From contig CAXMRU010000320.1 of the NCBI GenBank assembly GCA_964195715.1, positions 1-56,884 of the forward strand: a stretch of DNA of 56,884 nt. The letters are read 5' to 3'. The notes beneath the pieces are model-generated. The model did not search any database and had not been told where the DNA came from. It saw nothing but the letters and a program-made list of their open reading frames with translations. Source of the DNA: Benthicola sp964195715 (GTDB taxonomy: Bacteria; Gemmatimonadota; Gemmatimonadetes; Palauibacterales; Palauibacteraceae). Position 1 is the stretch's first letter. Each line of letters starts with the position of its first letter. Of the stretch, positions 7,741 to 16,095 are shown one piece after another. The translations under genes and the position numbers were made by a program.

Positions 7741-8802
7741 TCAGATGGAGAGCGTCCGGGTTCCCGATGTGGTGGCGCGGAGCGGCACCCAGTTCACGGG
7801 CCCCTCCTCCCCGTCGTGCAGCTCGAGGTGCCGGGGCATCACCCTGATTCGAGGCACCGAGAAGTTGAAGTCGAACGAGGGCGAGTCTTCAGGACCGAAG
7901 AAGAATCCGTGCACCTCACCGTCCTTCGACTCCCACCTGCTCTCCGCCTCGGGCAGCTCCACCGTGATCGTCTTCTCACTGCGGTCGCGCAGGATGCGGA
8001 TCTCCACGGGTCCCGCATCGACCTTCCACACCAAGCGCGACACGTCCGCCGACCCGTCGATCTCTTCTCCGTCAACGGAGATGATCACGTCGCCCGCCCT
8101 GAGGCCCGCGCTCGCGGCCGGCGAGTCTTCCTTGACCGTCGTGATCAGAACGCCGGTCCGGTCTCCGAGCCCGAAGTACTCGGCGAGCTGAGGCTCGAGG
8201 TTCTGGATGCCGACTCCGAGTCTACCACCACGCATCGACATGAAGGACAGGACGTGGGGCATCTCGCGGATCCTGACGTTCAGGTCTCGCAGGTGCTCGC
8301 GGTTCATCTCGAGCTGCCCACGGAGCTCCAGGGCCCGCTCCTCGTCCCAGCCCGAGCGCAGGTTGAATGACCGGGCCATCCCACGTGTTTCGCCGAGCAC
8401 AACGGTCAGGGATCGCTCCGATCCTCCCCGAAAGAGCCCCACAGTCGCCGTGCGGCCGGCCGGAGTCTCGCCCAGGATCCGGCGAAGCTGCACTTCGCTT
8501 TCGAGGCGATTGCCGTTCCAGCTCAAAACCACGTCGTCCTCCTGCAGACCCGCGTCCCGCGCCGGACCCTCGTCCGCAACGCCCGTGATGAGCACGCCGC
8601 GCTCCTCGCGCAGGCCCAATCTGTCGACGTCCTCGGCCGTCACGTCGGCGATGTACACGCCCAGGTAGCTTCCGTGGCCGAACGCCAGCACCCGCACGAG
8701 ACCCTCAGCGTCACCTTTCTCCTGGGCCCTCAACGTCCCAGCCAGCCCGACTCCTGCGATCAACGTGGCCAGGGCCAGGACGCCCGCTGCCTTCGCTTTC
8801 AT
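7741..8802 (-). CDS. Exported protein with two PDZ domains, no protease domain
   Basis: A 353-residue secreted or periplasmic protein. A signal peptide covers about residues 1-26 (cleavage after LRA). PDZ1 spans roughly residues 42-135 (YLGVYIADVT, GVLITGVADEGPARDAGL, DDVVLSWNG) and PDZ2 roughly 195-285 (RLGVGIQNL, GVLITTVKEDSPAASAGL, DVIISVDGEEI), joined by a helical linker. No Ser/His/Asp protease domain is present, so it is not DegP/HtrA; such stand-alone PDZ proteins are scaffolds or peptide binders. The start is set by GAGGAG...GGGGAG before the ATG. It may be co-transcribed with the downstream RDD gene, but a stable hairpin lies between. Confidence 0.82.
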   Translation of the reverse strand: MKAKAAGVLALATLIAGVGLAGTLRAQEKGDAEGLVRVLAFGHGSYLGVYIADVTAEDVDRLGLREERGVLITGVADEGPARDAGLQEDDVVLSWNGNRLESEVQLRRILGETPAGRTATVGLFRGGSERSLTVVLGETRGMARSFNLRSGWDEERALELRGQLEMNREHLRDLNVRIREMPHVLSFMSMRGGRLGVGIQNLEPQLAEYFGLGDRTGVLITTVKEDSPAASAGLRAGDVIISVDGEEIDGSADVSRLVWKVDAGPVEIRILRDRSEKTITVELPEAESRWESKDGEVHGFFFGPEDSPSFDFNFSVPRIRVMPRHLELHDGEEGPVNWVPLRATTSGTRTLSI

Positions 8803-8929
8803 CTCCCCACACTCCTCGTTTCGTGACCATCCCGCTCGCGCCCCTTGAGGGCCCGACGATCCAATTGCGGCGGGCATTCTTCGCTCTCTCTCCAACTTGG
8901 ACATGTGAGGTCGTGAACAGAGTTGCCCG

Positions 8930-9817
8930 TCAGAGAACCGCCACCTGGAGCGCTGCGGGAATGACGTGAAAAGATGCGCTTCCGGCCATCCACGTGTCGC
9001 CGTCCAGGTTGATCCACATGGGCGGATCCGCCTCCAGGAAAACATCGGAAGCGCGGTGGATCGAAACGCCCGGGTGAGCCGCGTGGCGCCCGAGCAGGAC
9101 GCGCGGTACCAGCGTTGCCAGGCGAGGCAGGCTGACGGCGTGGACGATGACCAGGTCAAGCTGCCCGTCGTCATTCCTGGCGCCCGGCGCGAGAGGTACC
9201 CTGCCTCCGGCATACATGGAATTCGCGGCGATAACCATCAGCGCCTTCGTCTCTATCGATCGGCCGTCTACCAGGATCTCGACAGAGTACGGCCGCAGGT
9301 CGCGAAGCTGTCGAAGAGCTGCGAGCGGATACGCCACGAAACGCCAACGACGTCGGAAGCGGGGGCTCATGCTGTCCCCGATGCGCCCACAGAAGCCGGC
9401 AACCGCAGCGTTCGTCAGGTACCGGTCCCTCTCCGCCGGATTGGCCGAGACGGCCCGGATCAGGTCCAGGGATGTCGTCTTCACGCCCGCGGCCACGACG
9501 GCCGCCTCCTCGATGCCGGACGGCAGGCGGAGAGAAAAGGCGAGGTCGTTTCCCGTGCCGGTGGGGATGATTCCCAGTCCGGCGTCGCCACCTCCTCGGA
9601 AGAGTCCAGTCGCCACTTCGCGCACCGTCCCATCCCCTCCCGCGGCGATCACGCGCGCGTAACCCGAGCGTGCCGCGTCCTCAGCCAGCCAGATTGCATC
9701 TCCAGGCCCGGAAGTGCGTTGAAAGTCCGCGTCGATCCGCCGCGCGAGGCGTCCCTGAAGCTCGCGGGGGTTGATCCCACCGCCCGCAGCTGGATTGAGG
9801 ATTACGAGCGTTCTCAT
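8930..9817 (-). CDS. Diacylglycerol kinase/YegS-like lipid kinase
   Basis: A 295-residue DAGK-catalytic-domain protein, predicted to phosphorylate a lipid (diacylglycerol or related) with ATP at the inner membrane. Signatures: ILNPAAGGG at residue 6, the nucleotide-binding AAGGDGTVREVATGL near 63, and IIPTGTGNDLA near 88. The C-terminal beta-sandwich domain follows, with NDDGQLDLVIV and WINLDGD, both characteristic of the YegS/DgkB group. Length is normal. The ATG at MRTLVILNP is the family start; an in-frame GTG 12 codons upstream has no better ribosome site. Divergent from the sirtuin gene with 59 bases between starts. Confidence 0.92.
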   Translation of the reverse strand: MRTLVILNPAAGGGINPRELQGRLARRIDADFQRTSGPGDAIWLAEDAARSGYARVIAAGGDGTVREVATGLFRGGGDAGLGIIPTGTGNDLAFSLRLPSGIEEAAVVAAGVKTTSLDLIRAVSANPAERDRYLTNAAVAGFCGRIGDSMSPRFRRRWRFVAYPLAALRQLRDLRPYSVEILVDGRSIETKALMVIAANSMYAGGRVPLAPGARNDDGQLDLVIVHAVSLPRLATLVPRVLLGRHAAHPGVSIHRASDVFLEADPPMWINLDGDTWMAGSASFHVIPAALQVAVL

Positions 9818-9876
9818 AGCAGGATAACTTGTGGGTTGCACGTCCGTGTTCACCAGTGACGAGAGGAGCGGGCCTC

Positions 9877-10611
9877 ATGAGCGCGGTCGACGAGCGGGAT
9901 CTTGCAGCGGCGGCAGACCTCCTGAGCGACGCTTCCCGGATCGCGGTTATGACGGGAGCGGGTATCTCGGCCGAGAGCGGAGTGCCCACGTTCCGTGGGG
10001 CCGGCGGTTTCTGGAGGGGCCGCTCCGCGATGGACCTCGCGACGCCGCAGGCCTTCAACCGAGACCCGGAGGATGTCTGGAAGTTCTACCGGTATCGGAT
10101 AGACGGGCTTTCCCGCGTGGAGCCCAACGCAGGTCACCGGGCGCTCGTGTCCCTGGAACGCCGGTGCGAGCGCTTCTGGCTGATCACTCAGAACGTTGAC
10201 GGCCTCCACCATGCTGCTGGAAGCGAGCGTGTCATCGAGCTTCACGGCACCCTGGCGGAGGTCCGCTGCCGCGTGTGTGCCTACCGCTGCCCGTCCAGCG
10301 ATCTGCCCGACGACCCGGTTCCCAGCTGTCCCTCGTGTGGTGACCTCCTGCGACCCGCCGTGGTGTGGTTCGGCGAGGACTTGCCCCGTGCTGCCCTCGC
10401 GGAGGCCGACGAGGCGATGGCCCATTGCGAGGTCATGCTCGTGGTCGGCACCTCGGGCCTCGTCGAGCCCGCCGCTTCATTCGCGCGCTGGGCCCGGTCG
10501 CGGGGAGCCTCGATCGTGGAGGTCAATCTCGAGACCACGCCCATCAGCTCCGTGGCCGACGTAAGTGTCTTCGGTCCTGCGGGAGAGGTGCTGCCTCGGA
10601 TCGTCGGGTAG
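9877..10611 (+). CDS. Sirtuin: NAD-dependent protein deacylase, SIRT5/CobB-like (class III)
   Basis: A 244-residue Sir2 protein that removes acyl groups from lysine using NAD+. It has the NAD loop GAGISAESGVPTFRG (27-41), the TQNVDGLHH block, the catalytic His in IELHGT, and two zinc Cys pairs (CRVC and CPSC). Tyr71 and Arg74 in WKFYRYR occupy the positions of SIRT5 Tyr102/Arg105 and CobB Tyr92/Arg95, which read the carboxylate of succinyl- or malonyl-lysine, so desuccinylase/demalonylase activity is inferred. An AGGAG sits 10 bases before the ATG. The zinc Cys and class III motifs separate it from the SIR2 domains of phage-defence systems. Confidence 0.93.
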   Translation: MSAVDERDLAAAADLLSDASRIAVMTGAGISAESGVPTFRGAGGFWRGRSAMDLATPQAFNRDPEDVWKFYRYRIDGLSRVEPNAGHRALVSLERRCERFWLITQNVDGLHHAAGSERVIELHGTLAEVRCRVCAYRCPSSDLPDDPVPSCPSCGDLLRPAVVWFGEDLPRAALAEADEAMAHCEVMLVVGTSGLVEPAASFARWARSRGASIVEVNLETTPISSVADVSVFGPAGEVLPRIVG

Positions 10612-10616
10612 AGCCC

Positions 10617-10658
10617 GCACGTGTCAGCAAGGGTAGCAGGTGCCAGCACGTGTCAGCA
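10617..10658. repeat. 13-bp direct repeat in a convergent intergenic gap
   Basis: GCACGTGTCAGCA occurs at 10617-10629 and again at 10646-10658, a 29-base period. The repeat fills most of the 64-base gap between the sirtuin stop and the trpF-like stop. Each unit contains the palindrome CACGTG. Confidence 0.6.
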
Positions 10659-10675
10659 GGCCGTTGGCTGCGAAC

Positions 10676-11344
10676 TCAGATGGAGACCTTCCGCAACGCC
10701 TCGAAAAAGGACACTACCTTCCGACGATCGAGGGCGTCGCCGGTTCGCACTCCACTGCACACGTCCACTCCATAGGGCCGTACGGACCGCACAGCGTACT
10801 CCACGTTTCCCGGATTCAGTCCGCCCGCCAGAAGCACAGGCCGATCCACCGTGTCGACGATTTCCCTGCTGATTCCCCAGTCGTGCGTCTTGCCTGACCG
10901 CGGCTCCCACCGGTAGGGCACCTGCGGATTCGCGGAATCCAGCACCAGGGCATCGACCTGCCTCGCGGCCGCGATCGCCGCCTGCACCGCCGTGCTGTCC
11001 ACCACGTGGATAGCCTGAACGAGCGACACTTCCGGAAGCTCCATCCGCAGCCGGAGATAGTCGATCGGCGCCAGGGCATCCCAAAGTTGGAGGGTGTTTA
11101 CTCCGCAGTTCTGAGCCTTCTCGATCAGGCGATCAGCGTCGGTGACGGCCGTCAGGAGAAAGGTGCCCACCGAAGGCGGCAGGGAGTCCACGATTTCACG
11201 GATCGTCTCCTCGGGCAGCTCGCCGGGGCCGCCGGACATCTCCGAGACCAGTCCCAACGCAGCGGCGCCGAAAGAGAGCGCCACCTCCGCCTCTTCGGGC
11301 GAACGGATGCAGCAGATCTTGACCTGGACAGGAGAGATGACCAT
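10676..11344 (-). CDS. trpF: TrpF-like (phosphoribosylanthranilate isomerase family) barrel, divergent
   Basis: A 222-residue TIM barrel of the TrpF family, which isomerises phosphoribosylanthranilate in tryptophan synthesis. The catalytic Cys is in VKICCIRS (canonical KICGITR) and the second acid in ALVLDSANP; the phosphate-binding end has GKTHDW and LLAGGLNPGNV. The usual SPR segment after strand 2 is replaced by SEMSGGPGEL and GGTG by RSGK, so this is a divergent member and may be a paralogue. No other trp gene is in the window. ATG at 11344 was chosen over a TTG 14 codons upstream. It follows the large outer-membrane protein gene by 81 bases on the same strand. Confidence 0.75.
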   Translation of the reverse strand: MVISPVQVKICCIRSPEEAEVALSFGAAALGLVSEMSGGPGELPEETIREIVDSLPPSVGTFLLTAVTDADRLIEKAQNCGVNTLQLWDALAPIDYLRLRMELPEVSLVQAIHVVDSTAVQAAIAAARQVDALVLDSANPQVPYRWEPRSGKTHDWGISREIVDTVDRPVLLAGGLNPGNVEYAVRSVRPYGVDVCSGVRTGDALDRRKVVSFFEALRKVSI

Positions 11345-11425
11345 CGATACGGCCCTTTCGTCTCGCGCGACTGCCAACGTGGACAAGATCGCGCACGTCG
11401 GGCCGGCGGGAAAGACCGCTAACCA

Positions 11426-13666
11426 CTACAACAGTGCGTCCATGTACAGCAGCAACTGCCAGCGCAGGGGGCCCGGGCCGTGGACGCCTCGCGCCAAGTC
11501 GGCCCTTAGCAGTCCGTCGAGGAGGGACAGGCCTCCCCCCACGGCGATGGACGAATCGGTCATCCCGAACTCCGATCGATCTCCGGCCGACCCGAAGTCG
11601 CCGAACGCGACGAGGCGCACACCCGGGTAACCGAGTGCCAGCTCCATGCGCGCGAGCCAGAACGCTTCTCCCGTAATCTGATCGGCCTCGAACGACCGGA
11701 CCGTCTGTGGGCCCGCCACGTAGTAGAGCCGCTGCACGGGCACTTCACCGAATGTGCTTCCGACCGACCACTCGAGGCTTCCGGCCAATCGCCAGAACAA
11801 CGGGCGCGTCGCGGTGGCTCCGATCGCGATCCGGGCGTACTCGGCGTCTCCGACCCCCACTTCACCCCACACGGATCCGGTGGTGATGAGTCCCCGGGGG
11901 TCGACGCCGTTCTGGGTACGTAGACGGCCCGAGAGACCGGCAATCGTGATCTCGTCAGCCATGATGTTCGGCGGCGGATCCGCGCGTCCGAGGAGGTTCG
12001 CCAGGGAAAAGTCGGTGTTCTTCTCCACCGCCCAGTGCGACTCGGCGAACGCCTTCACCTCGTGCCGGACCGGGCCCGATTCGTCCTTGAATCCTATGGA
12101 AACGCCGCCGGACCGGTAGTATTGGCCGTAATCGTATCCCAGAACGAGAGCGTTGATCGAGGCCTCGAGGTTGAGGGGATTCCCCCAGTCGTTGGCCGCC
12201 TGCAGGCGGTAGTAAGCCATGGCCTCGACCGCACCGTTGGGGAGCTCCTCTCGCAGGCCCAGTTCCACGTTGGGCACCAGGTCACCGATCCCGATGCGGA
12301 GCTCTCCCCACCCGACCAGTCCGGCGACCGGTCCCTGCCGACGCAGACCAGCGCTGAGGCCCTCGACCCGGTTGAAGCGGAAGATGCCGAAGCGGGATAG
12401 AGCCGGCGGCGCGATGGCGTGGGCGACGGTGACCCGGTCGAGCTCCTCTCGCATGCGGTCGATCTCCCGGCGGCTGAAGCTCAGGGGTTCTCCGGCAAAA
12501 AACTCGTCCGACAGCAGCGGCGAGTTCCGCAGCGAGTCGCGCGGCGGGAGGATGACCACCTCCCGGACCGTGCGGCCGTCGTCCAGCTCCCGCTCCGCCG
12601 TCCGTCGCTCCCAGCCCGGTGGGAGATCTTCCTCGGCCACATCCAGCGTATCCGCCTCGTTGAGGGAGTAGTCCGCCACGGAGATCTCGACCACCACCGG
12701 TACTCGGAGAAGCCGACCGACCCGGCCCTCTCCCTCGAACCGGATGCGCCAGGGAAGCCACCACCGGAGCTCCTGCAGGGCGTAGTCCACGATCATGTGG
12801 TCGATGCTCGCGGTGATCGGCTTGATGAATCCCGGCACCTCCTTCGCGTCCTCCGGCTCGTCCAGCTCGAGGATGAAGTCGCGCGCCGGCCGGAACGCGC
12901 CACGCACCAGCGCGGCGCTCTCCAGATCGAACCAGATCGCGCCGACGAGGAGTCCGAACTCGACGCGCCTGGGCTCGAGGCGTACCTGGACAAGCGTGAT
13001 CTCCCGGCCGCTGGACGGAAGGATAATCCGTATCGTGTCCCCGGAGGCATATCGGTAGTGGAAGGCGGCCGTGTCGGCGAGCGGGTGCAGGAACGCCTCG
13101 CCACCCATCATCAGGCGGTCGGCCGCGGGATCCAGCGGAATCAGGTCGTCCGGGTCCTCGCCGTATTCGCCGCGTTCGACCTTCCGCTCCTCGTCGTTCG
13201 CGAGATCGCCGAGGATGGGCACTTCCTGCCGGCTTCCGAGCCAGCGGTAGGTCTCCTTGCCGGCGGAATCCCACCGCACCCGCGCGATCTGTTCGCTCAC
13301 GAATAGACCACGCTCCCGCCTGAACCGCGCGGCCGACAGCCCGATGTACACGCGCTCCGCGATCGTCGCCTCGTAGCTCGCGAGGCCTGCCGCCTCCGTG
13401 CCGCGAGCCTCCCGCGCACGCTCGATCATCGCCCGGGCCCCTTCGTCCGCGTAGGTATCAGACGGAATCGTGTCCCGTTGCGTCAGAAGCGTCTCGGCGG
13501 GGGCTACTGAATCGACCTCGACCGGCGATCGCTCCAGGCGCGAGGAGTCGGGCTGCGAGGGAGCCGGCTCCTGGGCCGGAGCCTGGACGGCACTGACGAA
13601 GCTGCCGACCAGAAGCAGGGCGACGACCAGGGGCGTCGTGAGGATTTTCGTGCTTACCAGCGACAC
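11426..13666 (-). CDS. Large outer-membrane beta-barrel protein (DUF5686/surface-antigen-like)
   Basis: A 746-residue exported protein. A signal peptide (residues 1 to about 31, ending VQAPAQ) is followed by a Pro/Ser/Glu-rich linker, then a soluble region with ERVYIGLSAARFRRERGLF and repeated strand pairs (about 80-360). The C-terminal half alternates aromatic and charged residues in amphipathic strands (e.g. GLVGWGELRIGIG, YRSGGVSIGFKDE). It ends in DLARGVHGPGPLRWQLLLYM, like BamA/TamA-superfamily barrels. Overall it resembles DUF5686 proteins of Bacteroidota; substrate unknown. The GTG start has CGGAG six bases upstream. No insertion or frameshift is seen. Confidence 0.75.
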   Translation of the reverse strand: MSLVSTKILTTPLVVALLLVGSFVSAVQAPAQEPAPSQPDSSRLERSPVEVDSVAPAETLLTQRDTIPSDTYADEGARAMIERAREARGTEAAGLASYEATIAERVYIGLSAARFRRERGLFVSEQIARVRWDSAGKETYRWLGSRQEVPILGDLANDEERKVERGEYGEDPDDLIPLDPAADRLMMGGEAFLHPLADTAAFHYRYASGDTIRIILPSSGREITLVQVRLEPRRVEFGLLVGAIWFDLESAALVRGAFRPARDFILELDEPEDAKEVPGFIKPITASIDHMIVDYALQELRWWLPWRIRFEGEGRVGRLLRVPVVVEISVADYSLNEADTLDVAEEDLPPGWERRTAERELDDGRTVREVVILPPRDSLRNSPLLSDEFFAGEPLSFSRREIDRMREELDRVTVAHAIAPPALSRFGIFRFNRVEGLSAGLRRQGPVAGLVGWGELRIGIGDLVPNVELGLREELPNGAVEAMAYYRLQAANDWGNPLNLEASINALVLGYDYGQYYRSGGVSIGFKDESGPVRHEVKAFAESHWAVEKNTDFSLANLLGRADPPPNIMADEITIAGLSGRLRTQNGVDPRGLITTGSVWGEVGVGDAEYARIAIGATATRPLFWRLAGSLEWSVGSTFGEVPVQRLYYVAGPQTVRSFEADQITGEAFWLARMELALGYPGVRLVAFGDFGSAGDRSEFGMTDSSIAVGGGLSLLDGLLRADLARGVHGPGPLRWQLLLYMDALL

Positions 13667-13926
13667 AAGCTCTCCGGCTGGCTCGGGGTTATCTCGTGTG
13701 GGTCCATACGCCGCCCCCCGGCAAACGGTTTCACGTAGCCTTCACATAGCCCGACGTGCAACCGATCATGTCCATGAAGGCGCAAACCCGACCACCGGGC
13801 AAGGGCTTCTTCTGCCCGCCGAGCGCGGGGCCGGTTGCCGCTCCGCCCCAGAGCGATCAGGTTATTGATATGGACGCGGGCCAGTCTTTCGCTTGCTGCG
13901 CACACCTGTCAGGAAACGAAGATACG
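13667..13926. promoter_or_regulatory. Divergent intergenic region between the outer-membrane protein and ferritin
   Basis: 260 bases separate the two divergent starts, enough for promoters in both directions. I found no pair of -35/-10 boxes with good match and spacing. No iron box or other operator could be recognised. Confidence 0.3.
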
Positions 13927-14433
13927 ATGATCAGCGAGAAGCTTCAGGAAGCCATCAACGAGCAGATCAAGTACGAACTGTACTCGGCGTATATGTACCT
14001 GGCGATGTCGGCCGATTGCTCGGACCGAAACCTCACGGGATTCGAGCACTGGATGCGGTTGCAGGCACAGGAAGAGGTCGAGCATGCCATGCGATTCTTC
14101 GATTTCCTCCTGGAACGGGGCGGACGCGTGGAGTTGCAGGCGATCGACAAACCGCCCTTCGAGTTCGGATCTCCCCTGGAGATCATGGAGCAGTCGCTCG
14201 AGCACGAGCGCTTCGTTACGTCGCGAATCAACGGACTGTACGACCTCGCTCAAACAGAGCAGGACCGCCCGGCCCAGATCATGCTGCAGTGGTTCGTCAC
14301 AGAGCAGGTCGAGGAAGAGGCCAGTATCGACGAGATCGTGCAGCGCATGAAGATGTTCGGGACCGACGGTGCGGCGCTGTTCATGCTGGACCGCGACCTC
14401 GAGGCCCGGGGACCCGAGGAGGTTGAAGAGTAG
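13927..14433 (+). CDS. Ferritin (FtnA-type, non-heme)
   Basis: A 168-residue four-helix-bundle ferritin that oxidises and stores iron in the cytoplasm. Ferroxidase ligands are visible: Glu in QIKYELYSAYMYL (helix A), EEVEHAMRF supplying Glu and His (helix B), a Glu in QSLEHERF (helix C), and FVTEQVEEEASID (helix D). Length and helix spacing match bacterial ferritin A; there is no heme-ligand Met at the bacterioferritin position. AGGAAACGAAG precedes the ATG. The stop is one base before the ATG of the FKBP gene, so they form an operon. Confidence 0.93.
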   Translation: MISEKLQEAINEQIKYELYSAYMYLAMSADCSDRNLTGFEHWMRLQAQEEVEHAMRFFDFLLERGGRVELQAIDKPPFEFGSPLEIMEQSLEHERFVTSRINGLYDLAQTEQDRPAQIMLQWFVTEQVEEEASIDEIVQRMKMFGTDGAALFMLDRDLEARGPEEVEE

Positions 14434-14434
14434 C

Positions 14435-14977
14435 ATGCGTGTTCGACCGGGTCCGGGACCGCCGGCCTTGCACGGCGTGACGCTCGGCGGCGCCTTCCTG
14501 GCGGCATTCCTCCTTGCGGGATGTGATCTTCGCGGACGGGGCGAAGTCGAACCGGCCGACGAGCCGGCTGCACACGAGGATTCTTCCGTACCGGCCGAGT
14601 TCGCCGAGAGTCTCGGGATCGACCTCGCCAACATGCGCCAGACGCCGTCGGGCCTGTACATCGAGGATCTGGCCGACGGCCGCGGGCTGGCGGCACGCTC
14701 AGGCCATGTGGTCGTCGTGCACTACACCGGCTGGCTACCCAACGGAGAGCAGTTCGACAGCACTCGAGACGCCGGTGAAGCCAGGAGATTCCAGCTCGGG
14801 GCGCGTCGGGACGTAATCGAAGGATGGGACGAAGGGGTCACCGGAATGCGTATCGGCGGCAAGCGGCGGCTCGTGGTTCCTCCGCACCTCGGCTATGGGG
14901 CCAGGGGAGTACCGGGAGCGATACCACCCAACGCGACTCTGGTCTACGAGTTCGAGCTCCTCGACATCAAGATGTAG
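14435..14977 (+). CDS. FKBP-type peptidyl-prolyl cis-trans isomerase, lipoprotein
   Basis: A 180-residue envelope isomerase. The N-terminal signal ends in LLAGC with lipid-attached Cys30. A charged linker follows, and the FKBP domain occupies about residues 75-180: VVVVHYTGWLPNGEQFDST, VIEGWDEGVTGMRIGGKR, LVVPPHLGYG, IPPNATLVYEFELLDI. The FK506-pocket residues (Tyr, Asp, Trp, Tyr, Phe) are in place, so it should be active. It speeds proline isomerisation in exported proteins. The ATG is one base after the ferritin stop. Its last 11 bases overlap the convergent small membrane-protein gene. Confidence 0.92.
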   Translation: MRVRPGPGPPALHGVTLGGAFLAAFLLAGCDLRGRGEVEPADEPAAHEDSSVPAEFAESLGIDLANMRQTPSGLYIEDLADGRGLAARSGHVVVVHYTGWLPNGEQFDSTRDAGEARRFQLGARRDVIEGWDEGVTGMRIGGKRRLVVPPHLGYGARGVPGAIPPNATLVYEFELLDIKM

Positions 14978-15263
14978 CGGTGGGTGGCGCAGGAGATCCC
15001 ACTCCTCCGCTCCTCACCATGATCGCACCGGCCGCGAATCCACCCCCGTACACCACGACGGCGGGAATCCATTGCCCCCAGATGAGGGCGAACAGCGGTG
15101 CGGCGGCGACGGTCGCGGGAAACAGGACGGACGCAGCGACAATCCCCCACACGCCGGCCACGTCGGCCGCTATCCGGAGCCCGAGCTCGAGCCCTGTGAG
15201 CACGGCGACTCCCATACCCACGTGCGCCAGGGCCCGAACCAGTGAATGACGCGTGTATCGCAT
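14967..15263 (-). CDS. Small three-helix membrane protein, function unknown
   Basis: A 98-residue hydrophobic protein with three predicted membrane helices (about residues 12-32, 36-56 and 63-85), a short basic N-terminus (MRYTRHSLVRALAH) and a polar C-terminal tail. I do not recognise a family. The reality of the gene is supported by a strong GGAGGGAG ribosome site five bases before the ATG and by its hydrophobic pattern. The 3' end overlaps the FKBP gene by 11 bases, tail to tail. Confidence 0.65.
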   Translation of the reverse strand: MRYTRHSLVRALAHVGMGVAVLTGLELGLRIAADVAGVWGIVAASVLFPATVAAAPLFALIWGQWIPAVVVYGGGFAAGAIMVRSGGVGSPAPPTATS

Positions 15264-15608
15264 GACTCCCTCCGTTCACGAGGCCGAGTTGGGTCAAAAC
15301 GTCCCCCACCACCTCCCGTGCACCCGGCACCCGTAAACGCAGGATCACGGCCCTGGCTGTGCCTGAGCGTACAACACGTTGTGATTCAAGAAGATACGGC
15401 CGGGTGGCCCCTAGTGTCCGGAAGCGGTGAGGGGGAAACACATTGCAGGAAACGGCGAGAAATGCCGGACCCCAGTCGGATCTGGCGTCTCGTGGACGCC
15501 CGTGCGCCACCCTTCCCCATGGTGTCACCACCGTCTAAGCTAGCTTGGGACGTGTGCCTGCCGTGGCAGTGCACCGTGGCCGAACGAATCACGAGCGAGG
15601 AATGACGC
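15264..15608. other. 345-base non-coding gap
   Basis: The region lies between two divergent starts (small membrane protein, minus; msrB, plus). A 119-codon frame on the plus strand inside it has proline-rich, non-protein-like composition and was not called. The interrupted dyad ACAAC-AC-GTTGT at 15372-15383 is the only structured element I could pick out. Promoters for both flanking genes must be here, but none matched consensus convincingly. Confidence 0.35.
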
Positions 15609-16079
15609 GTGGCCGTAGCAGATACCGGAGAAGAGGCCGATCGTCTGGAGCTCGACGACGACGGGTGGAGAGAACGCCTGACGGACGAGCAGTACCGGAT
15701 ACTGAGGCGGCACGGGACCGAGCCCCCGTTCACGGGCCGGCACCACCGAACGAAGGTCGCCGGCACGTACAGGTGCGCCGGCTGCGGAAACCCGTTATTC
15801 CGGTCCGAGGCCAAATACGACTCCGGATCGGGTTGGCCCAGCTTCTTCCGTCCGACGGACCCTGACCGCGTGCGGAGCCGTACGGATCGCAGCGGCTTCA
15901 TGGTTCGGACCGAAGTGCTGTGCGCGAGATGCGACGGCCATCTGGGGCATGTGTTCGAAGACGGCCCGGCGCCGACGGGACTCCGTTATTGCGTGAACTC
16001 CGCGTCCCTGGACCTCGATCCCGACGAAAACGACGACGTTGCGCCAGACGGGTCAGCCGGACCCGTAGAAACAAACTGA
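15609..16079 (+). CDS. msrB: Peptide-methionine (R)-S-oxide reductase
   Basis: A 156-residue MsrB that repairs methionine-R-sulfoxide in proteins using thioredoxin. Visible are the structural-zinc Cys pairs (CAGC near residue 57, CARC near 104), the substrate block YDSGSGWPSFF, and the catalytic Cys in RYCVNSASLDL (RHCINSASL in relatives). A polar tail of about 20 residues follows. GTG start with GAGGA eight bases upstream; no better ATG is in frame. It is followed 16 bases later by a small membrane-protein gene and then a MOSC gene on the same strand, a plausible redox-repair operon. Confidence 0.94.
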   Translation: MAVADTGEEADRLELDDDGWRERLTDEQYRILRRHGTEPPFTGRHHRTKVAGTYRCAGCGNPLFRSEAKYDSGSGWPSFFRPTDPDRVRSRTDRSGFMVRTEVLCARCDGHLGHVFEDGPAPTGLRYCVNSASLDLDPDENDDVAPDGSAGPVETN

Positions 16080-16095
16080 AACAGGAGACATCAGT

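Noticed and set aside
9877..10611. A possible phage-defence SIR2 gene
   Set aside because: Zinc Cys pairs and the SIRT5-type Tyr/Arg pair show a protein deacylase; no partner defence gene (Thoeris, DSR, pAgo) is adjacent.
15246..15605. A 119-codon plus-strand frame in the gap before msrB
   Set aside because: Proline-rich, low-complexity translation, no ribosome site, and it overlaps the neighbouring minus-strand gene start.
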